This document shows, one piece after another, positions 1 through 5,078 of a stretch of 5,438 nucleotides of DNA. The notes under the pieces are model-generated. The model was given only the letters and a program-made list of their open reading frames with translations. It ran no database searches and had not been told where the DNA came from. Position 1 is the stretch's first letter. Each line of letters begins with the position of its first letter. Source of the DNA: Planctomycetaceae bacterium (GTDB taxonomy: Bacteria > Planctomycetota > UBA1135 > GCA-002686595); NCBI GenBank assembly GCA_013360535.1, contig JABWBL010000269.1, positions 1 through 5,438 of the forward strand. Direction: 5' to 3'. A program made the position numbers and the translations under genes.

Positions 1-428
1 GGCAGGTGCAGCTCGGCCTCCACGTCGGCGCCGCGTGCGCTGCGCGTGCGGCGCGTGCGCGTCCCGAAGTCGTGCGCGTACTCCTCGCCGAACATCGAGC
101 GGAAGAAGTCGGAGAAGCCCTCGCCGGAGCCGAACAGGTCGCCGAAGTCCGCGCCGGTCGGGCCGCGCGCGCCCGGCGGCGGCTGGAACTCCTGGCCGTG
201 CTCCCAGTGCTGGCCGAAGCGATCGTACTTGGCGCGCTTCTTGGGGTCGGAGAGCACCTCGTGGGCCTCGTTGATCTGCTTGAAGCGCTCCTCGGCCTTC
301 GCGCGCTCCGGGCCGGGGTGGCGGTCGGGATGCCACTCGAGCGCGAGCTTGCGGTAGGCCTTCTTGAGCGCGTCGGCGTCGGCGTCCCGCGGGACCCCGA
401 GCACCTCGTAGTAGTCCTGGAACTTCAT
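1..428 (-). CDS. cbpA: CbpA-type DnaJ/Hsp40 co-chaperone, N-terminal part (3' end beyond the left edge)
   Basis: This is a cytoplasmic J-domain protein that would stimulate the ATPase of DnaK and hand it unfolded clients. About 142 residues are visible, starting at the ATG whose complement lies at 426-428. Residues 4-70 form a J domain: DYYEVLGV opens helix I, a basic helix II ([13 protein letters not shown]) leads into the invariant HPD at 33-35, and helix III is followed by [12 protein letters not shown]. Next comes a Gly/Phe-type region containing [10 protein letters not shown] and repeated DFGDLFG / [10 protein letters not shown] segments, then [12 protein letters not shown], the opening of the first C-terminal substrate-binding domain. 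The EFQPPPG segment and the DLF/FRSMFG repeats favour a class B (CbpA-like) protein. The cysteine zinc finger of class A DnaJ would lie beyond the edge, so it cannot be formally excluded. The bases just before the ATG are pyrimidine-rich and hold no Shine-Dalgarno sequence. I see no CIRCE inverted repeat upstream, so there is no visible HrcA control. Confidence 0.93.
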   Translation of the reverse strand, partial: MKFQDYYEVLGVPRDADADALKKAYRKLALEWHPDRHPGPERAKAEERFKQINEAHEVLSDPKKRAKYDRFGQHWEHGQEFQPPPGARGPTGADFGDLFGSGEGFSDFFRSMFGEEYAHDFGTRTRRTRSARGADVEAELHL

Positions 429-455
429 GGAGTGGGGGAGCGATCTCGGACGCAA

Positions 456-484
456 AATCTAGGACGCCGACGGCGCTCTCCCAA
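456..484 (-). promoter_or_regulatory. Candidate sigma70-type promoter for the J-domain gene
   Basis: On the minus strand, TTGGGA (plus-strand 479-484) is separated by exactly 17 bp from TAGATT (plus-strand 456-461). Each hexamer matches the sigma70 consensus at 4 of 6 positions. The -10 lies in the only A/T-rich patch of this intergenic region. Initiation would fall near position 449, leaving a leader of about 20 nt before the start at 428. The placement is good but the hexamers are degenerate, so this is an inference. Confidence 0.45.
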
Positions 485-558
485 CGCTCCCGAGGCCGCA
501 GGAGCTGCGGAAGTTCGTTCCCGGTCGGTCGCCGAGCCGTGGCACCGGAGCCGGCGGG

Positions 559-590
559 TTGGCGCCCGGGCCGCGAAGCTGGCATAAGCT
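559..590 (+). promoter_or_regulatory. Candidate promoter for the dedA-cstA unit
   Basis: TTGGCG at 559-564 is followed after 18 bp by CATAAG at 583-588, each a 4-of-6 match to sigma70 hexamers. The alternative -10 reading is TAAGCT at 585-590, which needs a 20-bp spacer. Transcription would start around 595-600 and leave roughly 30-35 nt before the ATG at 631. If this is the promoter, an upstream in-frame TTG at 559 cannot be the translation start, which supports choosing 631. Confidence 0.4.
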
Positions 591-630
591 TCGCCCGACG
601 CGGTCTCTCTCCCCGCGCGATCCCTACCCG

Positions 631-1275
631 ATGGCCGCCCAAGAACCCGCGTCCGCCGCCGCCCCCGCGCCGGCGAAGAAGCCGAACGTCATCAAGCGCC
701 TGTACCTGTGGGTGCTGTCCTGGGCGGAGACGCCCTACGGCACCCCGGCGCTGTTCGTGATCTCGTTCCTCGAGAGCTCGTTCTTCCCGATCCCGCCGGA
801 CGTGCTGCAGATCGCGCTGTCCGTCGCGCGGCCCAAGCGCGCGTTCTTCTACGCGGCGGTGTCGCTGGTGGGGTCCGTCGCTGGTGGCGTGCTGGGCTGG
901 TACATCGGGCACGCGCTGTGGGAGTCGCTCTCGGGCTTCTTCTTCGAGTACGTGCCGGGCTTCACGCCCGAGCGCTTCGAGCTGGTGCGCGCGAAGTACG
1001 ACGAGCACGCCTTCCTCGCCATCTTCGGCGCCGCCTTCACGCCGATCCCGTACAAGGTCTTCACGATCGCGTCGGGCGCCTGCGCGGTGAGCATCCAGAC
1101 GCTGGTGTTCGCCTCGATCGTCGGCCGCGGCGCGCGCTTCTTCCTCGTAGGTTCCGCGATCTTCTTCTTCGGGCCGAAGGTGAAGGAGTGGCTCGAGAAG
1201 TACTTCGAGCTCGCGACGATCTTGTTGGTCGCGCTCGGTGCGGCGGGATTCCTCGCGGTGAAGTACCTGCTGTAG
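631..1275 (+). CDS. DedA/VTT-family membrane protein, YqaA type
   Basis: A 214-residue polytopic inner-membrane protein of the DedA superfamily (VTT/SNARE-associated domain). Members are linked to lipid-carrier flipping and membrane homeostasis, and the substrate here is unknown. After a cytoplasmic Ala/Pro- and Lys-rich tail (residues 1-20), the first re-entrant/hydrophobic segment carries LES-SFFPIPPD, with E48 and D57 in the positions of the essential acidic residues of DedA proteins. A glycine-rich segment follows (SVAGGVLGWYIG, 82-93), then the second re-entrant motif FTPIPYKVFTIASGA (136-150), and GRGARFF (165-171) supplies the conserved arginines R166 and R169. Two further hydrophobic stretches flank an amphipathic VKEWLEKYF. 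The PIPYKVFTIASG wording and the length fit YqaA-like members. An in-frame TTG at 559 would add 24 residues, but they are Arg/Pro-rich and overlap the likely promoter. No Shine-Dalgarno sequence precedes the ATG. cstA starts 31 bp downstream, so the two are probably co-transcribed. Confidence 0.92.
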   Translation: MAAQEPASAAAPAPAKKPNVIKRLYLWVLSWAETPYGTPALFVISFLESSFFPIPPDVLQIALSVARPKRAFFYAAVSLVGSVAGGVLGWYIGHALWESLSGFFFEYVPGFTPERFELVRAKYDEHAFLAIFGAAFTPIPYKVFTIASGACAVSIQTLVFASIVGRGARFFLVGSAIFFFGPKVKEWLEKYFELATILLVALGAAGFLAVKYLL

Positions 1276-1292
1276 CGCTGCGCGACGGCGGC

Positions 1293-1298
1293 TATCTT
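1293..1298 (+). promoter_or_regulatory. Possible -10 box directly upstream of cstA
   Basis: TATCTT lies 8 nt before the cstA ATG and matches the sigma70 -10 at 4 of 6 positions, including the T, A and final T that matter most. Transcription from here would begin at or within a base or two of the ATG and give a leaderless mRNA, consistent with the missing Shine-Dalgarno sequence. The sequence 17 bp upstream (CTGTAG, 1270-1275) is a poor -35, so read-through from the dedA promoter remains an equally good explanation for cstA expression. Confidence 0.25.
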
Positions 1299-1306
1299 CG
1301 CGCGCG

Positions 1307-2977
1307 ATGACGCTCCCCCTGCTCGCGCTCGGGTTCCTCGCGCTGCTCGCGGCGGGGTACCACTTCTACGGGAAGTTCGTCGCGCGCAGCCTCGGGCTCG
1401 ACGACGCGCGCGTCACGCCGGCGCACCGGCACGCGGACGGCGTCGACTTCGTGCCGACGAAGCCGTTCTACCTGTTTGCGCAGCATTTTTCGGCCATCGC
1501 GGCGGCCGGACCGATCGCGGGGCCGATCCTCGCCTGCCAGCAGTTCGGCTGGCTGCCGTGCCTCGTATGGATCGGCTTCGGCGTCGTGTTCATCGGCGCC
1601 GTGCACGACTTCTCGAGCCTGGTAGCGAGCCTGCGCCACGAGGGCTCGTCGATCGCCGAGATCGCGCGCGCGCGCCTGGGGACACCGGCGGGGCGTGCGT
1701 TCATGGCCTTCATCTGGATCGCGCTGATCTACGTGATCGTCGCCTTCGCCGACATCACGGCGGGGAGCTTTGTCAGCGGCACGGAAGAGCTCGAGGGCGC
1801 GGGCGTCGCGTTCAACGCAGGCGGGGCCGTCGCCGCGGCGAGCGTGCTCTACCTTGGCCTCGCGCTCGTGATGGGCGTCGTGCAGCGGCTGTTCGCGCCG
1901 CCGTTGTGGCTCGTCACGCTGATCTTCGTGCCCGCGACGTTTGCGCTGTCGTGGCTCGGGACGGAGCTCTCGACGTGGCTCATGTTCGACGCGCGCACAT
2001 GGGGCCTCGCGATCCTCGCCTATTGCCTCGTCGCGTCGGTGACGCCGGTGTGGGCGCTGCTGCAGCCGCGTGGGTACCTCGGCGGGTTCGTGCTCTACAG
2101 CGCGATCGCGATCGGAGTGATCGGCGTGCTGTTCGGTGGCCACGAGCTCGAACAGCCGGCGCTCAGGAGCTTCGACACGGGCAAGTCCGGCGGCCAGATG
2201 TTCCCGTTCCTGTTCGTGACGATCGCCTGCGGCGCGTGCTCGGGCTTCCATGGCCTCGTGTGCAGCGGCACGACCTCGAAGCAGGTCGAGCGCGAGTCGC
2301 ACTCGCACTTCGTGGGCTACGGAGCGATGCTCGCCGAGGCCTTCGTCGCGCTGATCGCGCTCGTCACCGTCGCGATCTGCACCGATGCCGAGCTCGCGGG
2401 CAAGAAACCGGGCGCGATCTACGGCGCGGGCATCGGCGACTTCATGACGCTGCTCGTGGGACCCGAGAACCGCCGCCTCGCGATCACGTTCGGCGCGATG
2501 GCGTTCTCGACCTTCGTGTTCGACACGCTCGACGTCGCCACGCGGCTGGGGCGCTACCTGATTCAGGAGCTCACCGGACTCAAGGGCCCGGTCGGCGCGT
2601 TCCTCGGCACGTTCGCGACGCTCGCACCCGCCGCGCTGTTCCTCGCGTACGGTGGCGAAGGCGCGTACTTGCGCTTCTGGGCACTGTTTGGAGCCTCGAA
2701 CCAGCTGCTCGCGGCGCTCACGCTGATCGCGATCGCGGTCTGGCTGCGGAAGGAGCGACGCAACTACCTGTTCGTCGTGATCCCGTTCGTGTTCCTGCTC
2801 GTCGTCACGCTGTGGGCGCTCGTCGCGCAGGCGCAGTCGAGCTTCGCGGCGAGCCAGGGCTGGGACGTCGCGCGCGCCAACGGAATCGTCGCGCTCGTGC
2901 TCGTCATACTCGCGCTCTATCTCGTCGCGGTCGGCTTCCACCGACTGCGGAGCTCACAGGTCGAGCGAACGAGCTGA
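1307..2977 (+). CDS. cstA: CstA-family carbon starvation protein (pyruvate/peptide transporter)
   Basis: A 556-residue integral inner-membrane carrier. E. coli CstA and BtsT take up pyruvate and CstA also affects peptide use; the exact substrate here is inferred. All family signature blocks are present in order: the N-terminal helix ending YHFYGKFVA (18-26), VTPAHRHADGVDFVPT (36-51), HFSAIAAAGPIAGP (60-73), GWLP (81-84), GAVHDF (97-102), the central ACGACSGFHGLVCSGTTSKQ (307-326), VGYGAMLAEAFVAL (336-349), LDVATRLGRY (408-417) and WALFGASNQLLAAL (458-471). There are roughly 14-16 hydrophobic segments. At 556 residues it is a short-form member: E. coli CstA is about 700, and the extra extracytoplasmic loop and C-terminal extension are missing. 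The ATG at 1307 is chosen because it opens the first membrane helix immediately and lies 31 bp after the dedA-type gene. No Shine-Dalgarno sequence precedes it. No small YbdD/YjiX-like gene, which accompanies cstA in enterobacteria, follows; only 27 bp separate the stop from the convergent tRNase Z gene. Confidence 0.96.
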   Translation: MTLPLLALGFLALLAAGYHFYGKFVARSLGLDDARVTPAHRHADGVDFVPTKPFYLFAQHFSAIAAAGPIAGPILACQQFGWLPCLVWIGFGVVFIGAVHDFSSLVASLRHEGSSIAEIARARLGTPAGRAFMAFIWIALIYVIVAFADITAGSFVSGTEELEGAGVAFNAGGAVAAASVLYLGLALVMGVVQRLFAPPLWLVTLIFVPATFALSWLGTELSTWLMFDARTWGLAILAYCLVASVTPVWALLQPRGYLGGFVLYSAIAIGVIGVLFGGHELEQPALRSFDTGKSGGQMFPFLFVTIACGACSGFHGLVCSGTTSKQVERESHSHFVGYGAMLAEAFVALIALVTVAICTDAELAGKKPGAIYGAGIGDFMTLLVGPENRRLAITFGAMAFSTFVFDTLDVATRLGRYLIQELTGLKGPVGAFLGTFATLAPAALFLAYGGEGAYLRFWALFGASNQLLAALTLIAIAVWLRKERRNYLFVVIPFVFLLVVTLWALVAQAQSSFAASQGWDVARANGIVALVLVILALYLVAVGFHRLRSSQVERTS

Positions 2978-2986
2978 CGAAGCTCG
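2970..2986. terminator. Weak hairpin between the convergent cstA and tRNase Z genes
   Basis: CGAGCT (2970-2975) and AGCTCG (2981-2986) form a perfect 6-bp stem with a 5-nt loop, overlapping the cstA stop codon. A further CGAGC at 2997-3001 could pair alternatively with GCTCG at 2982-2986. There is no T tract on either strand, so this is at best a weak or factor-assisted terminator shared by two genes whose ends are only 27 bp apart. Confidence 0.25.
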
Positions 2987-3004
2987 GCGACCGCAGCGAG
3001 CCGC

Positions 3005-3835
3005 TCAGGCCGATCCGGAGCCGAGCAGCGGCGTGACGCGCGAGCGCAGCGAAGCGGGCAGGCGCTCGAGCGCGCGCAGCACGTCGACGTCGCGGTAGCG
3101 AGAGGAGAAGTGTGTGAGCAGGATCGCCTCGTTCTGGAAGAGTTCTGCGCGCTGGAGGAACTCGTCGAGGTGGATGTGCGCTTTCGAGCGCGCCTTCTCG
3201 ACGCTCACGCGCTCGTCGACGAACGTGGTCTCGATCACGAGCAGGCGCGTTCGCAGCAGCGTGGGCTCGCGCTCGAGGACTTCGATCAACGTGTCGCCGG
3301 TGAAGGCGATTTCCGGCGTTTCGGTCCAGTCGTAGAGCGCGGGTCCGAGCTCGGCCGAGAGCCGGCGCAGTTCGTCGGAAGAGTGGCCGAGGAACTCGGG
3401 GCGCAGCTTGCGGTGGCGCTTCCAGAGCACGTAACCCTGCGTCGGAACGCGGTGGGGCGAGCGGAACGGGCGTGCGACGAGCTTGCACGGCAGCTCGAAC
3501 TCGTCGCCGGGGCCGAGCGCGACCAGCTGGTGCGGCAGGTCGCCGCGGTCGAGCGCTCGCCAGACCTCGAACAGGCGCGCGAAGTCTGCGGCGTTCTCGC
3601 GCGGCACGACGTAGGTCGGCGGGCTGAGCTGGCGCAGCTCGCGCGTCGAGGCGTGCCACGCGACGCCGCCCATGTGGTCCATGTGGGCGTGCGTGAAGAG
3701 CACGGTCGGGCGCTGGACGGCCGGGTCCGGGCAACGCCCGAGGTCGAAGCACAGCTTGAGCTCGGGGAAGTCGATGCAAGTCTCGATCCCGCCGATCGAG
3801 AGCCCGTCGACCAAGTATCCGGCGAGGCGCGGCAT
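3005..3835 (-). CDS. Plant-type short-form tRNase Z (RNase Z, metallo-beta-lactamase fold)
   Basis: A 276-residue cytoplasmic zinc hydrolase, most likely the endonuclease that removes 3' trailers from tRNA precursors. The metal site is complete: THAHMDH at 48-54 (H49, H51, D53, H54), H128 in the RSPHRV segment, D181 in FTGDT, and H242 in THFSSRY. The N-terminal block GLSIGGIETCIDFPELKLCFDLGRCP, SPPTYVVP (71-78), IETTFVDERVSVEKAR (201-216) with HIH at 220-222, and LLTHFSSRY read like the short tRNase Z of plants (Arabidopsis TRZ1 type) rather than the classical B. subtilis/E. coli Rnz or a generic MBL hydrolase. This family comparison is from memory, not a search. The length fits the short form (about 280). 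The ATG at 3833-3835 is chosen because homology starts within a few residues. There is no Shine-Dalgarno sequence. The gene runs convergent to cstA and divergent from the exported-protein gene. Confidence 0.9.
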   Translation of the reverse strand: MPRLAGYLVDGLSIGGIETCIDFPELKLCFDLGRCPDPAVQRPTVLFTHAHMDHMGGVAWHASTRELRQLSPPTYVVPRENAADFARLFEVWRALDRGDLPHQLVALGPGDEFELPCKLVARPFRSPHRVPTQGYVLWKRHRKLRPEFLGHSSDELRRLSAELGPALYDWTETPEIAFTGDTLIEVLEREPTLLRTRLLVIETTFVDERVSVEKARSKAHIHLDEFLQRAELFQNEAILLTHFSSRYRDVDVLRALERLPASLRSRVTPLLGSGSA

Positions 3836-3845
3836 GGGGCGAAAG

Positions 3846-3851
3846 AGCCTA
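3846..3851 (-). promoter_or_regulatory. Possible -10 box of the tRNase Z gene
   Basis: On the minus strand TAGGCT ends 10 nt before the ATG at 3835. It keeps the T-A-nnn-T frame of a -10 box but matches only 3 of 6 positions, and no convincing -35 lies 16-18 bp upstream in the GC-rich sequence. It is listed because the same kind of box sits before other starts in this window. Transcription from it would leave an almost leaderless mRNA. Confidence 0.22.
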
Positions 3852-3924
3852 ACGCGAGGGGCCGAGGCCGGGGCGCCCCGCGGATTCCCGAAGCTCCGGA
3901 ACCTGCGCGGCCCGCGGCGGTTCG

Positions 3925-3930
3925 TATCCT
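3925..3930 (+). promoter_or_regulatory. Candidate -10 box of the exported-protein gene
   Basis: TATCCT matches the sigma70 -10 at 4 of 6 positions, in a short AT-richer patch within an otherwise GC-rich 146-bp divergent intergenic region. Initiation would be near 3937, giving a leader of about 45 nt that contains the Shine-Dalgarno sequence at 3969-3974. No good -35 is visible 16-18 bp upstream. The rest of the region holds a GGGGCGCCCC palindrome at 3870-3879 and nothing else I can name. Confidence 0.3.
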
Positions 3931-3968
3931 TTCCCCCGCGCCGGCACGTCCCCCGCGCGTCCCCAAAG

Positions 3969-3974
3969 AAGGAG
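3969..3974 (+). promoter_or_regulatory. Ribosome binding site AAGGAG
   Basis: A full AAGGAG Shine-Dalgarno core stands 7 nt before the ATG at 3982 and fixes that start. It is the only clear Shine-Dalgarno sequence among the five gene starts visible in this window. Confidence 0.8.
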
Positions 3975-3981
3975 CTACCCG

Positions 3982-5007
3982 ATGACCCCCAAGATTTGGT
4001 CCGTTGCAGCGCTCGGCCTGACCGTGTTGTGCGGCAGCGAACTCCGCACCGACTACACCGCCTCGCGCACGGTCCGCTACGAAGCGTACATGGAGCTGAC
4101 GAGCGAGATGACGCGCATGGAGCGCGACGGCCAGCCGATGGAGATGCCCGGCGGCGCTGGCGCCAGCGGTCAGGAGCGAGAGGTCGCGTGGACCGACAAG
4201 GTGCTCGAGCACAAGGACGGCAAGCCCGTGCGTGTGCTGCGCTCGTTCGGCGACGTCAAGCAGACCGTGACGTCGAGCTTTGGCGGCGAGGAGCAGTCGC
4301 GCGAACAGAAGGGCTCGCTCGACGGCGTGCAGGTCGAGTTCAAGCGTGGCGACGACGGCAAGATCGAGGCCGAGGTCAAGGAAGGTGACGCTCCGGGCGA
4401 GGCGCTCGAAGGCCACAAGCTCGAGTTGCTGCTCGACGCGTTCTTGCCCGATGGTGAAGTCGCCGATGGCGACGAGTGGACCGTGGAGGCCGACGCGATC
4501 CGGCGTGGGCTCGGTCTCGACCTCTCGACGGCGCTCTTCCCGCCCCAGCAGGAGCCGGAACGCGGCGGTGGCAGCGGCGGCGAAGGCCGTCGTGGGCCGC
4601 GTGGCCCCCGGGGTGGCGGGGCGAGCACGCTGTTCGCGCAGGCTGCGCTCGAAGGCAAGTGCAAGCTCAAGGAAGGCACGGAGGACGTCGACGGAGTCGC
4701 GGCCCGAGTGATCACGATCACGATCGAAGCCGACGGCCAGCTCGAGGAGCAGAGCTTCGGCGGCAGTGGCCGCGGCCGCGCCTTCGGCATCCCGACGGCC
4801 TCGGTCGTCGAGACCAACTACGAGATCAAGCTCGAGGGCAAGCTGCTGTTCGACGCGAAGTCGAAGCTGCCGATCGCGCTCGAGCTCGAAGGCACGACCA
4901 AGATCGACTCGAACCGCGAGTTCGAAGGCCGTGACGGCACGATGATGAAGATCGGCTCGACGCAGGAAGGCGACGTCAAGTTCACGGCGACCCTCTCGGT
5001 CGAGTGA
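3982..5007 (+). CDS. Exported beta-rich protein of unknown function with Gly/Arg-rich linkers
   Basis: I do not recognise this 341-residue protein. It starts with a plausible Sec signal peptide: K4, then a hydrophobic core at about residues 5-18 (IWSVAALGLTVLCG). Cleavage is likely around residues 19-20. C17 does not sit in a proper lipobox because the preceding residue is Leu. The mature chain has no membrane helix. It is acidic, and alternating hydrophobic/charged segments such as RVITITIEADGQLEE suggest beta-sheet. Three low-complexity breaks divide it: PGGAGASG (56-63), an Arg/Gly/Pro stretch at 194-213 containing GPRGPRG, and FGGSGRGRAFG (259-269). This suggests two beta domains (about 22-185 and 216-341) joined by a flexible arm. 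The second half has repeated short patterns of the type E-G-K-x-x-x (LEGKCKLKEG, LEGKLLFDAKSK). A role in the envelope or periplasm is inferred only from the signal. The start is fixed by AAGGAG 7 nt upstream. Confidence 0.82.
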   Translation: MTPKIWSVAALGLTVLCGSELRTDYTASRTVRYEAYMELTSEMTRMERDGQPMEMPGGAGASGQEREVAWTDKVLEHKDGKPVRVLRSFGDVKQTVTSSFGGEEQSREQKGSLDGVQVEFKRGDDGKIEAEVKEGDAPGEALEGHKLELLLDAFLPDGEVADGDEWTVEADAIRRGLGLDLSTALFPPQQEPERGGGSGGEGRRGPRGPRGGGASTLFAQAALEGKCKLKEGTEDVDGVAARVITITIEADGQLEEQSFGGSGRGRAFGIPTASVVETNYEIKLEGKLLFDAKSKLPIALELEGTTKIDSNREFEGRDGTMMKIGSTQEGDVKFTATLSVE

Positions 5008-5028
5008 GCGCGTCGCGCTGAGAGTGCT

Positions 5029-5078
5029 GCCGGCGCCGCGTGGCCTTGTGGCTGCGCGGCGCCGGCGACGTTTCGGTT
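5029..5078 (+). terminator. Strong convergent hairpin terminator
   Basis: GCCGGCGCCGCG (5029-5040) and CGCGGCGCCGGC (5055-5066) are a perfect 12-bp inverted repeat. The stem continues inward through two G-U pairs (5041/5054 and 5042/5053) and three G-C pairs (5043-5045 with 5050-5052) to a 4-nt TTGT loop, making 17 pairs in all. On the plus strand the stem is followed by a broken T-rich tail, GACGTTTCGGTTTC (5067-5080). On the minus strand the far side has no T run, so it works best for the plus-strand gene ending at 5007. A smaller hairpin, AGCGC/GCGCT with a 3-nt loop (5007-5019), lies just before it. Confidence 0.8.

Noticed and set aside
6..587. A 193-codon plus-strand frame over the J-domain gene
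   Set aside because: It is antisense to a gene with an intact HPD J domain, and its Ala/Val/Glu/Arg-rich translation shows no family features.
559..630. In-frame TTG extension of the DedA-type gene
   Set aside because: The 24 extra residues are Arg/Pro-rich, unlike a family N terminus, and overlap the best promoter candidate. The ATG at 631 is preferred.
1292..2941. A 549-codon open frame antisense to cstA
   Set aside because: Its translation is almost entirely Arg, Glu, Asp, Ala and His with no recognisable domain. It mirrors the GC-rich codon bias of cstA, so it is a shadow frame.
1558..3036. A 492-codon plus-strand frame inside cstA
   Set aside because: It is Arg/Ala-rich without motifs and in another frame of a gene with full family signatures.
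3982..4038. Possible lipoprotein signal with C17 as the lipidated cysteine
   Set aside because: The residues before the cysteine are T-V-L, and a bulky Leu at -1 does not fit a lipobox. An ordinary Sec signal is more likely.
4708..4731. Short tandem-like GATCAC/GATCGA repetition
   Set aside because: It encodes the beta-strand VITITIEA with repeated Ile/Thr codons, so it is explained by the protein sequence.
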